Part shown: in pieces, positions 6,301 to 13,244 of the stretch
Layout: each line of letters starts with the position of its first letter
How positions within the stretch are numbered: position 1 is the first letter of the stretch
Assembly: GCA_002423365.1 (NCBI GenBank)
Contig: DIVU01000326.1
Span: 1-14,548 of the forward strand
Length of the DNA: 14,548 bases
Source: Desulfuromonadaceae bacterium UBA6124
GTDB taxonomy: Bacteria > Desulfobacterota > Desulfuromonadia > Desulfuromonadales > Trichloromonadaceae
Direction of reading: 5' to 3'
Made by a program: the position numbers and the translations under genes
The notes under the pieces: model-generated
Databases searched by the model: none
Told to the model about the DNA's origin: nothing
What the model saw: only the letters and a program-made list of their open reading frames with translations

Positions 6301-6923
6301 AGGCTCGCGGTCTGCCGCCGCACCTCGGCGACGATATCCCCCAGCCGCAGCAGGTTCTGGCGGGTCGCCTCGATCTTGCGCAGGGCGGCTTTTTTGCGGG
6401 ATTTGTATTTGGTGACTCCGGCCGCCTCCTCGATGAGAAAGCGGCGGTCCTCGGGCTTGGCGTTGAGGATCATGCCGATCTTGCCCTGCTCGATGATCGA
6501 GTAGGCCCGCGCCCCGACCCCCGTATCCATGAAAAGTTCGGAGATGTCGAGCAGGCGGCAGGGGGTCTTGTTGATCAGATATTCGCTATCGCCGTTGCGA
6601 AAGAGCCGACGGGTGACCATGATTTCCGCGTATTGGCGGTAGGCGGTGGGGGCTTGGCCATCCTCGTTGGCGAAGATCATCGAGACCTCGGCCATGCCCA
6701 GCGGCTTGCGCGATTCACTGCCGCCGAAAATCACGTCCTCCATGGCGCGGCCGCGCAGGTTCTTGGCGTTCTGTTCTCCCATCGCCCAGCGGATGGCGTC
6801 GACGATGTTGCTCTTGCCGCAACCGTTGGGACCGAGGATGGCGGTGATTCCCGACTCGAAATCGAGGGCGACCCGATCGACGAAGGATTTAAAACCCTGG
6901 ATTTCTACCCGCTTGATCTTCAT
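3384..6923 (-). CDS. smc: Chromosome segregation protein SMC
   Basis: SMC is the ATPase core of bacterial condensin; with ScpA and ScpB (not in this window) it compacts and separates chromosomes. The 1179-residue product has the full family length and layout: an N-terminal head with Walker A GPNGCGKSN (31 to 39); a coiled-coil arm (about 165 to 500) very rich in Glu, Arg, Leu and Gln; a hinge (about 505 to 650) opening with MEGYGGGVKALF; a returning coiled coil; and the C-terminal head with signature LLSGGEKALTAVAL (near 1080) and Walker B FCMLDEVDAPLDD (near 1105). No frameshift or missing motif is seen. The ATG at 6923 gives the typical N-terminus MKIKRVEIQGFKSF, although the nearest Shine-Dalgarno-like AGGAG is 17 nt upstream, further than usual. 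It heads the smc-roadblock-ftsY cluster and is divergent from the pseudouridine synthase gene. Confidence 0.98.
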   Translation of the reverse strand: MKIKRVEIQGFKSFVDRVALDFESGITAILGPNGCGKSNIVDAIRWAMGEQNAKNLRGRAMEDVIFGGSESRKPLGMAEVSMIFANEDGQAPTAYRQYAEIMVTRRLFRNGDSEYLINKTPCRLLDISELFMDTGVGARAYSIIEQGKIGMILNAKPEDRRFLIEEAAGVTKYKSRKKAALRKIEATRQNLLRLGDIVAEVRRQTASLKRQAQKAERFRALRGELKGIEVELARRRFAELSATFEVRGARDKEERQALTALAARLEQEERTLDEVRQTQGEEERVVARLQEQVFLLAAELEKVAGRLALAAREGEALTRRREQWHAEEQEVARRLAEADGEEERLKQTREDLGGDLERELRRLAEGEAALAELSQRDGDLEAAQQETRQILYRLLTDLSQLSAGQQESERRRRQLEERKTRQGSETVRLREQLGEAEALIAELATSLAALRVAHESLGEEQERLRDTVVRLREEREENEAILARHREELGRSRSRLLSLRQLERDMEGYGGGVKALFAHEEWRGRFSGVVADHLEAPAHLETALEAVLGERLQALVAPDRGAAVAAAAFLGGQDGRSTFAWPGWTAAAAALPDGARPLAELVSPRPGSESLVRALLAGCGHVPSLEPYWGRPLSAGTLLVTDAGELLSWRGEFTGGGRQGLGQGLLHKKREMKELAVLVESQEERLAAFEEARERLREALRESEERLREVDSARHGQALKIMDSEKDLQRLEDTRARLDERLEVLVLEDEQLHGEERELDRRLEEIQSGRAHLEGQRLEHEEGVARIQEEAQVLRREIAVVRDRVTALKVSVAGLREREDGQRGELERLARLRRDLQSRRTLIAERCREALEEEARLAGESERLRIEQEVLAKRHLEDQARLAEIRERFALAQEQLEERQERLRRLREELDALRETHGAGQLRLRELALEAEHLHANVLERYRVDLRDGTATTEEVDVEAAQGRVEELRQAVEAIGEVNLTAIEEYRELEERGQFLQVQQEDLRQSLDGLQTAIGKINRTTRKRFRETFDLVNAKFQEIFPRLFRGGQGELRLTDESDLLETGLEIIVQPPGKKLQNVSLLSGGEKALTAVALIFSIFLIKPSPFCMLDEVDAPLDDANIGRFNEMIKEMSQVSQFIIITHSKRTMEVADTLYGVTMEEPGVSKLVSVRFHEFEEAYGL

Positions 6924-6961
6924 GGATGAGGAAAAGACGACTCCTGGGCCGGACGGCCGGG

Positions 6962-6990
6962 ATAAATCAAATAGCGTGGCATGTTATCAA
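6962..6990 (-). promoter_or_regulatory. Possible promoter of smc in the divergent intergenic region
   Basis: In the 135-nt gap between the divergent smc and pseudouridine synthase genes, the minus strand has TTGATA (6990 to 6985), a good -35. Seventeen nt further is ATTTAT (6967 to 6962), only a weak -10; shifting by one base gives TTTATC. The gap must hold the smc promoter and probably one facing the other way, for which I see only weak boxes. A small GGCC-based inverted repeat lies at about 6948 to 6958, between this site and the smc start. Confidence 0.35.
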
Positions 6991-7058
6991 GGGGGCCACG
7001 GCATGTAAAGATTTTATCCGGTTGCCTTTAATCCGCCTTGGGAGGTATGATTCGGGAC

Positions 7059-7943
7059 ATGATCGAATGGCAGGTACAACCTACCGAGGCGGACAATCCC
7101 CTGGAATTTCTGACGAATCGCCTTCCCGGTGCGCCGCGCTCCTACCTGCGCCAACTGCTGCGCAAGGGCCGGGTGCGGCGCGACGACGGCCCTCTGGACG
7201 AAAGTGCCGTCCTGCGCCCGGGGGATCGTCTTATCCTGCCGGAAAGCGCCCGCCTGCGGCAACTCCTTGCCCTGCCCCCGGCCCCGGTTATTCTTTACGA
7301 GACCCGGGAGATGCTGATCGTCGAAAAACCGGCGGGCCTCGCCGTGCACGGCAGCCGGGGGCATGAACAAGACCATCTGCTCGGGCGTATCCAGGCGCTG
7401 CTGCAAGAGCGCCGGGCCCCTTACTCGGTGGCACCGGTACATCGCCTCGACCTGGAAACCTCGGGGCCGATCCTCTTCGCCAAGGGACGCCAGGCCGCCG
7501 GTCGCCTCGGCCAGCTCTTCATGGACGGGGCCGCCCAGAAAAGCTACCTGGCCCTGGTCGCCGGCAAGCTTGACGGCGCCGGACGGCTGGAGAGCCCGGT
7601 GCGCGCCAAGGGCAAGCTCAAGGCGGCGTCCACCGACTACCGGGCGCTGACGGGATTCGGCGACTTCACCCTGGTGGAGCTGGAACTGCTCAGCGGCCGC
7701 ACCCATCAGATCCGGCAACAACTGGCCGCCGCCGGTCATCCCCTGGGCGGCGACCGGCGTTACGGCGGCCCGACGCCGCCGGGGCTGAGGCGGCTCTTTC
7801 TGCACTGTCGGCGACTGGCGCTGCCCGATCCCTTCGGCGGGTCGCACGTCTTGGTGGAAAGCCCACTCCCCGAGGAACTTGTTCAATTCCTGAGCACGTT
7901 GGGGGCGAGACCGCCCCAAACCCCTCGCCCAACCACGCCGTAA
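7059..7943 (+). CDS. RluA-family pseudouridine synthase with S4 domain
   Basis: These enzymes convert particular uridines in rRNA or tRNA to pseudouridine. The 294-residue product has an N-terminal S4 RNA-binding domain (about 13 to 62: LEFLTNRLPG, SYLRQLLRKGRV, LRPGDRLILP). The RluA catalytic domain follows, with motif HRLDLETSG (128 to 136), catalytic Asp131, and the later family signatures LLSGRTHQIRQQLAAAGHPL and GDRRYGG, then FLHCRRLALPDP. The ATG at 7059 is preferred, with GGGAGG 13 nt upstream. An ATG at 7047 lies only one base from that element, and a TTG at 7038 contains it. The target base cannot be read from sequence: the protein could be RluC-, RluD- or TruC-like, so no symbol is given. 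It is divergent from smc and 34 nt before a sensor kinase gene. Confidence 0.92.
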   Translation: MIEWQVQPTEADNPLEFLTNRLPGAPRSYLRQLLRKGRVRRDDGPLDESAVLRPGDRLILPESARLRQLLALPPAPVILYETREMLIVEKPAGLAVHGSRGHEQDHLLGRIQALLQERRAPYSVAPVHRLDLETSGPILFAKGRQAAGRLGQLFMDGAAQKSYLALVAGKLDGAGRLESPVRAKGKLKAASTDYRALTGFGDFTLVELELLSGRTHQIRQQLAAAGHPLGGDRRYGGPTPPGLRRLFLHCRRLALPDPFGGSHVLVESPLPEELVQFLSTLGARPPQTPRPTTP

Positions 7944-7977
7944 TGGAGCGGCGCGCCTGGCCCGCGAAAGATACCGG

Positions 7978-9294
7978 ATGTATCGTGATTCCATAAGCCG
8001 CCGCCAAAGGCGCCGGATCCCCCTGAAGATCGCCTGCATCTACGCGGCCATCGGCACCGTCTGGATCCTCCTCTCCGACCGGGCCCTCTCGGCCCTGGTC
8101 GCGGACCCGCTGCTGGCGGCCCGCCTGCAAACCTACAAGGGCTGGTTTTACGTTCTCGCCACCTCCGCCCTCCTTTATCTGCTGGTGCGCCGTCATACCC
8201 GGGCGCTCGGCACCCAGTTCGAGGAAATCCGCACCATTTTCGACTCCCTGAACGCCATCGTCTACGTCGCCGACCTGGAAACCTACGAACTCCTCCATCT
8301 CAACCGTCTCGGCGAGGATCTGGCCGGAACCCGCGACTGGCGCGGCAAGCGTTGCTTCGAAGTGCTGCAAGCGGACCAGCGGGAGGCCTGCGGCTTCTGC
8401 AGCAACAGTCGCCTGGAGACCGGCGGACAGGCCCGCGCCCCCTACACTTGGGTCTTCCGCAATACCCGCAACCAGCGCTGGTACCAGTGCATCGACAAGG
8501 CCATTCCCTGGTCCGACGGCCGCCTGGTCCGCCTGGAAATCGCCATCGACATCACCGAAAGCCGCGAGCTCGAAGAGCTCAAGGACCAGATGCTGTCGTC
8601 GGTCAGCCATGAAATGCGTACGCCCCTGACCGCCATCCTCGGCTTCACCGAGTTCATGCTGGAACAGGAAGCCTCCGCCGAGGAGCGGCGCGGCTACCTC
8701 GAAACCATGCTGCGGGAAGGACAACGCTTGAACCGCCTGATCGACAACTTCCTGCGCCTCGGCCGCCTCAAGTCCCAGCGGGAGAGCCTTTTCCGCGAGC
8801 GCCTGCATCCCCGGGAGCTGCTCGCCCCCCTGGCGGAAAAATACGCCCAGGCCTCCCCCCGGCACCCGCTGCGCCTGGAGATCGCTCCCGCAACCGGCCC
8901 CTTCTGGGGCGAGGCGGATGACCTCGCCCTAGTTTTAGACAATCTGCTGGCCAACGCCTTTCAGTATTCCCCGAGGGGGGGGGAAATCGTCCTCGGGGCC
9001 GAGACCCGGGGGGATGAAGTCCTGCTTTGGGTCAAGGATCCCGGCATCGGTCTGGAACCCGGGGAACTGGAGAGGATTTTCGTCCCCTTCTTCCGGGTCG
9101 ACAACACTGACCAGCGCCGGACCAGCGGCGTCGGTCTGGGCCTGCCCCTGGCGCGGGAAATCGTCTCGCGCCATCAGGGCCGAATCTGGGTGGAAAGCGC
9201 CCCGGGGAGCGGCAGCACCTTCTATGTGGCCCTGCCGGGGGCCGCGGGAACATCGGTCGCGCCGGTCCCGGAAAGTCCGTCCCAGGGCGATTAG
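7978..9294 (+). CDS. Membrane-bound PAS sensor histidine kinase with a cysteine motif in the PAS domain
   Basis: The 438-residue product is a two-component sensor kinase. It has two transmembrane helices (about 16 to 36 and 56 to 71) enclosing a short periplasmic loop, a PAS domain (about 82 to 195), HisKA (about 200 to 265) with phospho-acceptor His211 in VSHEMRTPLTAILGF, and a HATPase_c domain (about 310 to 420) with N-box NLLANAFQYSP, G1 DPGIGL and G2 GVGLGLPL. All ATP-binding motifs are present. The PAS domain carries Cys126, Cys138, Cys141 and Cys171; the C-x11-C-x2-C spacing suggests metal or redox sensing, but no ligand is known. The ATG at 7978 has only a weak purine stretch (GAAAG) before it. 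No response regulator lies beside it, so it is an orphan kinase here. It may share a transcript with the pseudouridine synthase gene (34-nt gap). Confidence 0.93.
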   Translation: MYRDSISRRQRRRIPLKIACIYAAIGTVWILLSDRALSALVADPLLAARLQTYKGWFYVLATSALLYLLVRRHTRALGTQFEEIRTIFDSLNAIVYVADLETYELLHLNRLGEDLAGTRDWRGKRCFEVLQADQREACGFCSNSRLETGGQARAPYTWVFRNTRNQRWYQCIDKAIPWSDGRLVRLEIAIDITESRELEELKDQMLSSVSHEMRTPLTAILGFTEFMLEQEASAEERRGYLETMLREGQRLNRLIDNFLRLGRLKSQRESLFRERLHPRELLAPLAEKYAQASPRHPLRLEIAPATGPFWGEADDLALVLDNLLANAFQYSPRGGEIVLGAETRGDEVLLWVKDPGIGLEPGELERIFVPFFRVDNTDQRRTSGVGLGLPLAREIVSRHQGRIWVESAPGSGSTFYVALPGAAGTSVAPVPESPSQGD

Positions 9295-9297
9295 CGG

Positions 9298-9326
9298 TTT
9301 CCTTCCGCGCCGAAGCGGGCTACAAT
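9298..9326 (+). promoter_or_regulatory. Weak candidate promoter before the AsmA-like gene
   Basis: The -10-like TACAAT (9321 to 9326) is good, but the matching -35 at 17 nt (TTTCCT, 9298 to 9303) fits consensus at only three of six positions. It lies in the 79-nt gap after the kinase gene, with a predicted start of transcription near 9333, about 40 nt before the ATG. An alternative is read-through from the kinase gene. Confidence 0.25.
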
Positions 9327-9373
9327 TCCCCCCGTGCCCCCCCAGACCCTTAGCCGCCAAACCGGGATTTTCC

Positions 9374-12300
9374 ATGTTCCGCCGCCACCCCACCCTCGCC
9401 TTTTATCTCTTGCTGTTATTCTTCGCCGCCGGGGCCACGGCGATCTTCATCGCGACCTTCGATCTCGATCATTATCGCCGCCAATTGGAAGAAACCCTGG
9501 CCGCCACCCTGGAGCGCCCCGTCACTTTGGGCCAGGCGCGCCTCTCCTTCGAGCAGGGCGCGGCCCTCGATTTCTCCCGCATCGACATCGGCCCCGCTGC
9601 CGACCGCCCGGGCAGTCTGACCGCCGCCCACTTGCTGGTCAAACCCGATCTCCGCGAGGCGCTGCAAGGGCGATTGACCTTCAACGAAATTGTCCTGAGC
9701 GAGCCGCGCCTGACCCTGCCCCCCTTCGGCCGCGAAAAGATCGATCCCGCAGCCATCCTCGCTTTGTTCGACCAACTCCGCATCCACGCCCTGAGCCTGC
9801 GTAACGCCGCGCTGCTGCAAGAGGCGCCTGATCGCCAAGGTCATCCGCTGCTGCTCCTGTCCGGGGTGGAAGCCGTCCTGAGTGGAGTGAGACCGGGAGG
9901 GACGGTGGAACTGGAGAGTTCCGGCAGCCATTGGCATGGGGATCAATCCGCGCCCTTCGGTCTGCGCGGCAACCTGACGTTGGGCGCCGATCCGCGGCGT
10001 TGGGAGGATGCGCGGGTCGACCTCGCCCTGGCCCTGGAGCATCTGCCGGCGCAACCGCTGCTGGAGCGTTTTCTCCCCGCCGAGGGGAGACTGAGCACCA
10101 GCGGCGCCCTCTCCCTCAACGGCACTGTCCGCGGGACGCTCGATTCGGGTCTGGATCTGCGTTTGGAGCTCAGCGGTGAGGAACTGCGCCTGCACCTGCC
10201 GCAGATCTATGAAACACCCCTGCCCGTAGAACAGCTGCATCTCGCCGGCATCCTCGGCCACGCCGAAGAGAGCTGGTCCTTCAAAACCTTCACCCTGCGC
10301 ATCGATGATCTTGAAGTCAACGGTTCACTGGGGCTGAGCGTCCGCGACGGTCAATCCCGACTGGCCGCCTCGCTGAAAAGCTCGCCCTTGCCGCTGTTGG
10401 GTCTGCGCGACCTGCGGCCGCTGCGCGAGGCCTGGCCTGCTGTGGAACGGTTGACCGGCGGTTCGCTGCAGATCCTGAGTCTTGAGATCGACGGCCCGAC
10501 ACCCGGCCCGGGGCGGATGCCCGCCTTTCTTGATGCCCTCAAGGCGCGCCTGCGCCTGAAGGATCTTGGCGCGCGCCTGGACTGGCCCGGCGACCTGAGC
10601 GACCTCGCCGCCGAACTCTCCTGGCAGGAGGGGCAACTGCGGGTGGAAACCGGCACGGCGCGACTGAAGGAAGAATCCTTGAATTTCTCCGGAATGGTGG
10701 AGAAACCCTGGGAAGAGAACTTCCCGCTGCATTTGGAAGCGAAGACCCTGCTATCGGCCACGGAACTGCTGGCGAAACTTAGCCCCCGGCCGATTCCCGG
10801 CTTGACCCTGTTCGGCCCGGTGCCCTTGCGGCTCAACCTCGCGGGCGTTCCGGAGCAGCTGCAAATCGATCTGGCCGCCGATCTGACCCAAGTCGGCGCC
10901 GTCTATCGCGGCCAGGTCGAAAAACCCATGGGACAACCGGCCACCCTTTCGCTGCAAGGGGAAATCACCCCCGAGAGTCTGCAGCTCAAGGTCGGGCAAC
11001 TGCACATGCCCCCCCTCGACCTGCATCTGAGCGGCAGTCTGGCCCGCCAGGGGCAACGCCCCTTCAACCTGGAACTGGAACTCGCCCCTCTCGACCTGGA
11101 GCAATGCCGTCCCCAGGTGCCATTTTTGGAAAAGCTCCGGGCCGAGGGTCGAATCGACCTGCGCTATAGCCTGTCCGGCCGCGACGGCAAACTCGAAAAA
11201 CACCACGGGGTGGCCGGCCTGCAGCAGGTTGGGGTGCACTTGACCCCGGTCATCGCCGATCTCCGGGAGGCCAACGGCGAGATCCTGCTCTATCCCAATC
11301 GCGCCGAATCGCGCAATCTGAACCTGAAGCTGGGCGGATCCCCCCTCGCTGTCGATGCGAAAGTCGCCGACTTCCGCCAACCGGCGGTGGAGATCGAGGT
11401 CAAGGGGGACTCGATAAGGGCCGACGACGTCATCTTTCCCAACAACCGCGCCTTCCTGCGGCGCCTCAACGGCCATCTGCGCATCGACGGTAAGGGCATC
11501 CTCTTCGACCCGGTACAGGTGCGCCTCGACGGAGGCACCGAGGCAACGGTCCGGGGCACGGTCACCTTCGCCATCCCGGAAGTTCGGCTGGACATCGACG
11601 CCCCCTACGGCAACATCGATGAGGTCATCGCCCTCTGGAAACACCCCGAAGGGGCTCTGCCCGAGCCCCCTCCCAAGGAGAAAGGGAAAACCCGACTGCT
11701 GATCTCCGCCGCCGCTCATCGCGGGCAGTTGGGCAATCTGCGCTTTCAAGAGGCCCGCGGCGAGATCAGTCTGCGCGACGGCGTGTTGACCATCTTTCCC
11801 TTAAGCTTCCGCTCGGGCGAGGGGCTGTGCGAGGGCCATGTCGCCGTCGACTCCTCGGTGGGCTCGCCCCCTTTGCTGAAAATTTCCGGGCATCTGAACA
11901 ATTTCGACGCCTCGGCCATCTACCACGAGATGTTACGTCGCAAGGGGCTGGTCAGCGGTCTTCTGCAAGGGGATTTCTATCTTGAAGGGCGGGCGGGAAA
12001 AACCTTTCTGGAAAGTTCGACGGGAGGGATCGCCTTTACCGTCAGGGATGGGGTGCTGCGCAAATTCCAGATCCTCTCTAAGGTGTTCTCCCTCTTCAAC
12101 GTTTCGCAGATTCTCTCCCTGAAGCTGCCCGACATGGACACCGCGGGAATGCCCTTCAGCCTGGTGCGCGCCAGCGTCAAGCTGGACCAGGGGATCCTTT
12201 CCACCGAAGACCTTTTCATCGACAGCACCTCGATGAATCTCTCCCTGGTCGGCAGTCTGAACCTGCGCGAGGAGACTCTCGACATGGTCCTGGGGGTCAA

Positions 12301-12571
12301 GCCGCTGCAGCTGGTCGACCAGATCGTCACCAACATCCCCCTCGCCGGTTGGCTTCTCGCCGGCGAGGAAAAGGCCCTGATCACCGCCCATTTCACCATC
12401 ACCGGCAAAAGTGACGCACCACAGGTCATGGTTGTTCCCGTAACTTCCGTTTCGGAAAAGGTTCTGGGCATCTTCAAGCGGGTCTTCGGCCTTCCCGGCA
12501 AGGTCGTCTCCGATGTCGGCGAGCTTTTCAAATCCTCCCCCAGCCCCGCGCCCGAGACACAAAGAAATTGA
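9374..12571 (+). CDS. AsmA/YhdP-like large envelope protein
   Basis: The 1065-residue product begins with a short positive stretch (MFRRH) and one transmembrane helix (about 8 to 27, LAFYLLLLFFAAGATAIFIA). A very long periplasmic region of alternating beta-strand character follows, with repeated L-x-L-x-G-x-L patterns. Near residue 58 is SRIDIGPA and at about 100 FNEIVLSEPRLTL, an AsmA-type N-terminal module. The C-terminal part (about 840 to 1030) has GLLQGDFYLEGRAGKTF, GGIAFTVRDGVLRKFQILSK, IPLAGWLLAGEEKAL and FTITGKSDAPQV, like the AsmA_2/DUF3971 regions of YhdP. Such proteins form groove-like bridges from inner to outer membrane and are linked to phospholipid transport (AsmA, TamB, YhdP, YdbH in E. 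coli); that role is inferred. The reading frame is open far upstream of 9374, but the ATG there gives the expected anchor and clears the kinase gene. No strong ribosome binding site is seen. Confidence 0.85.
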   Translation: MFRRHPTLAFYLLLLFFAAGATAIFIATFDLDHYRRQLEETLAATLERPVTLGQARLSFEQGAALDFSRIDIGPAADRPGSLTAAHLLVKPDLREALQGRLTFNEIVLSEPRLTLPPFGREKIDPAAILALFDQLRIHALSLRNAALLQEAPDRQGHPLLLLSGVEAVLSGVRPGGTVELESSGSHWHGDQSAPFGLRGNLTLGADPRRWEDARVDLALALEHLPAQPLLERFLPAEGRLSTSGALSLNGTVRGTLDSGLDLRLELSGEELRLHLPQIYETPLPVEQLHLAGILGHAEESWSFKTFTLRIDDLEVNGSLGLSVRDGQSRLAASLKSSPLPLLGLRDLRPLREAWPAVERLTGGSLQILSLEIDGPTPGPGRMPAFLDALKARLRLKDLGARLDWPGDLSDLAAELSWQEGQLRVETGTARLKEESLNFSGMVEKPWEENFPLHLEAKTLLSATELLAKLSPRPIPGLTLFGPVPLRLNLAGVPEQLQIDLAADLTQVGAVYRGQVEKPMGQPATLSLQGEITPESLQLKVGQLHMPPLDLHLSGSLARQGQRPFNLELELAPLDLEQCRPQVPFLEKLRAEGRIDLRYSLSGRDGKLEKHHGVAGLQQVGVHLTPVIADLREANGEILLYPNRAESRNLNLKLGGSPLAVDAKVADFRQPAVEIEVKGDSIRADDVIFPNNRAFLRRLNGHLRIDGKGILFDPVQVRLDGGTEATVRGTVTFAIPEVRLDIDAPYGNIDEVIALWKHPEGALPEPPPKEKGKTRLLISAAAHRGQLGNLRFQEARGEISLRDGVLTIFPLSFRSGEGLCEGHVAVDSSVGSPPLLKISGHLNNFDASAIYHEMLRRKGLVSGLLQGDFYLEGRAGKTFLESSTGGIAFTVRDGVLRKFQILSKVFSLFNVSQILSLKLPDMDTAGMPFSLVRASVKLDQGILSTEDLFIDSTSMNLSLVGSLNLREETLDMVLGVKPLQLVDQIVTNIPLAGWLLAGEEKALITAHFTITGKSDAPQVMVVPVTSVSEKVLGIFKRVFGLPGKVVSDVGELFKSSPSPAPETQRN

Positions 12572-12647
12572 CCGGCCGCGGGCAAGATCTTAAGATTACT
12601 CGGCTAAGCGCCGCCGTCATCCCCCTTCTTCCGACCAGGAGCATCCT

Positions 12648-13226
12648 ATGCGCCGCCTTTTGCTCATCCTCATTCCCATCATCACTTCAACAACGGCCTG
12701 GGCACAGCTTGATGGCGAGAACCTGCTGCAAATCCGCCCCCCGGAATATCAGATCAGCCTTCAGGAACGGCAGGGGCAGAGAATCGTGACCGAAATGATC
12801 CCGGCCAAGGAAACCGCGGACAACTGGTCGGAGCAGGTCACGACCCAGATTTTTTTGGGTACCGACGTGACCCCGGCCCAGTATCAGGAGTTCAGCGCAC
12901 AGGAATGGCGCATCTCCTGTCCCGATGCCCGCCTGCTCCCGGGAACCGAAGGCAAGGACAACGGCTATCCCTTCTCCCTCTGGATCCAGGCCTGCCCCCG
13001 CGATGCCCGTACCGGCCAGCCGGAATACGCCTGGTTCAAGGCGATCCGCGGCCAGGACAACCTCTACGTCGTACGCAAATCCTTCCGCTTCGAACCCAGC
13101 GAAGAACAGATCAAGACCTGGGTGCATTATCTGCGCTCGATCCGGGTCTGCGATCCGCGCCGCCCCGACGCCCCCTGCCCGCAAACCGGGGACAACAGCA
13201 AACCCGCCGCTCCGGCCAGACCCTAG
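12648..13226 (+). CDS. Predicted exported protein of unknown function, four cysteines
   Basis: I do not recognise this family. The 192-residue product opens with a clear Sec signal peptide (MRRLLLILIPIITSTTAWA, likely cleaved after Ala19 before Gln20) and has no lipobox cysteine, so it is probably periplasmic or secreted at about 173 residues. The mature part has Trp-rich, mixed alpha/beta-like segments (TEMIPAKETADNWSEQVTTQ, EFSAQEWRISCPDARLL, YPFSLWIQACPRDARTG, QIKTWVHYLRSIRVCDP) and four cysteines (91, 116, 168, 177) that could form two disulfides. The tail is Pro/Ala-rich. The ATG at 12648 has an AGGAG 6 nt upstream, the best ribosome binding site on this strand. It starts 76 nt after the AsmA-like gene and ends 18 nt before the MASE3 kinase gene, so it may be co-transcribed with that kinase and could feed it a signal, but this is conjecture. 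Confidence 0.8.
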   Translation: MRRLLLILIPIITSTTAWAQLDGENLLQIRPPEYQISLQERQGQRIVTEMIPAKETADNWSEQVTTQIFLGTDVTPAQYQEFSAQEWRISCPDARLLPGTEGKDNGYPFSLWIQACPRDARTGQPEYAWFKAIRGQDNLYVVRKSFRFEPSEEQIKTWVHYLRSIRVCDPRRPDAPCPQTGDNSKPAAPARP

Positions 13227-13244
13227 GCGCGAGGCGACAGGCCC

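Noticed and set aside
7014..8865. Long open frames of 341 and 391 residues on the minus strand opposite the pseudouridine synthase and kinase genes (also 393 residues opposite smc and 332 opposite the AsmA-like gene).
   Set aside because: They read as low-complexity Gly/Ala/Gln/Arg text without domain motifs, and the opposite strand carries proteins with intact catalytic motifs. Long antisense frames are expected in GC-rich coding DNA.
8975..8983. Run of nine G in the first kinase, and runs of eight C at 13561-13568 and 14191-14198 in the second, as possible phase-variable tracts.
   Set aside because: Similar eight-base C runs occur in smc, where slippage would be harmful, and all reading frames are intact. 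They look like ordinary by-products of Gly/Pro codons in GC-rich DNA.
9014..9373. Extension of the AsmA-like frame 360 nt upstream into the kinase gene.
   Set aside because: It overlaps the kinase HATPase domain in another frame and gives Arg/Ser/Pro-rich nonsense, whereas the ATG at 9374 opens directly on a positive stretch and a membrane helix.
12585..12596. Palindrome ATCTTAAGAT after the AsmA-like gene as a terminator.
   Set aside because: It is a perfect 10-bp palindrome with no loop and no following T-run, so it cannot form a usual intrinsic terminator; it may be chance or a weak protein site.
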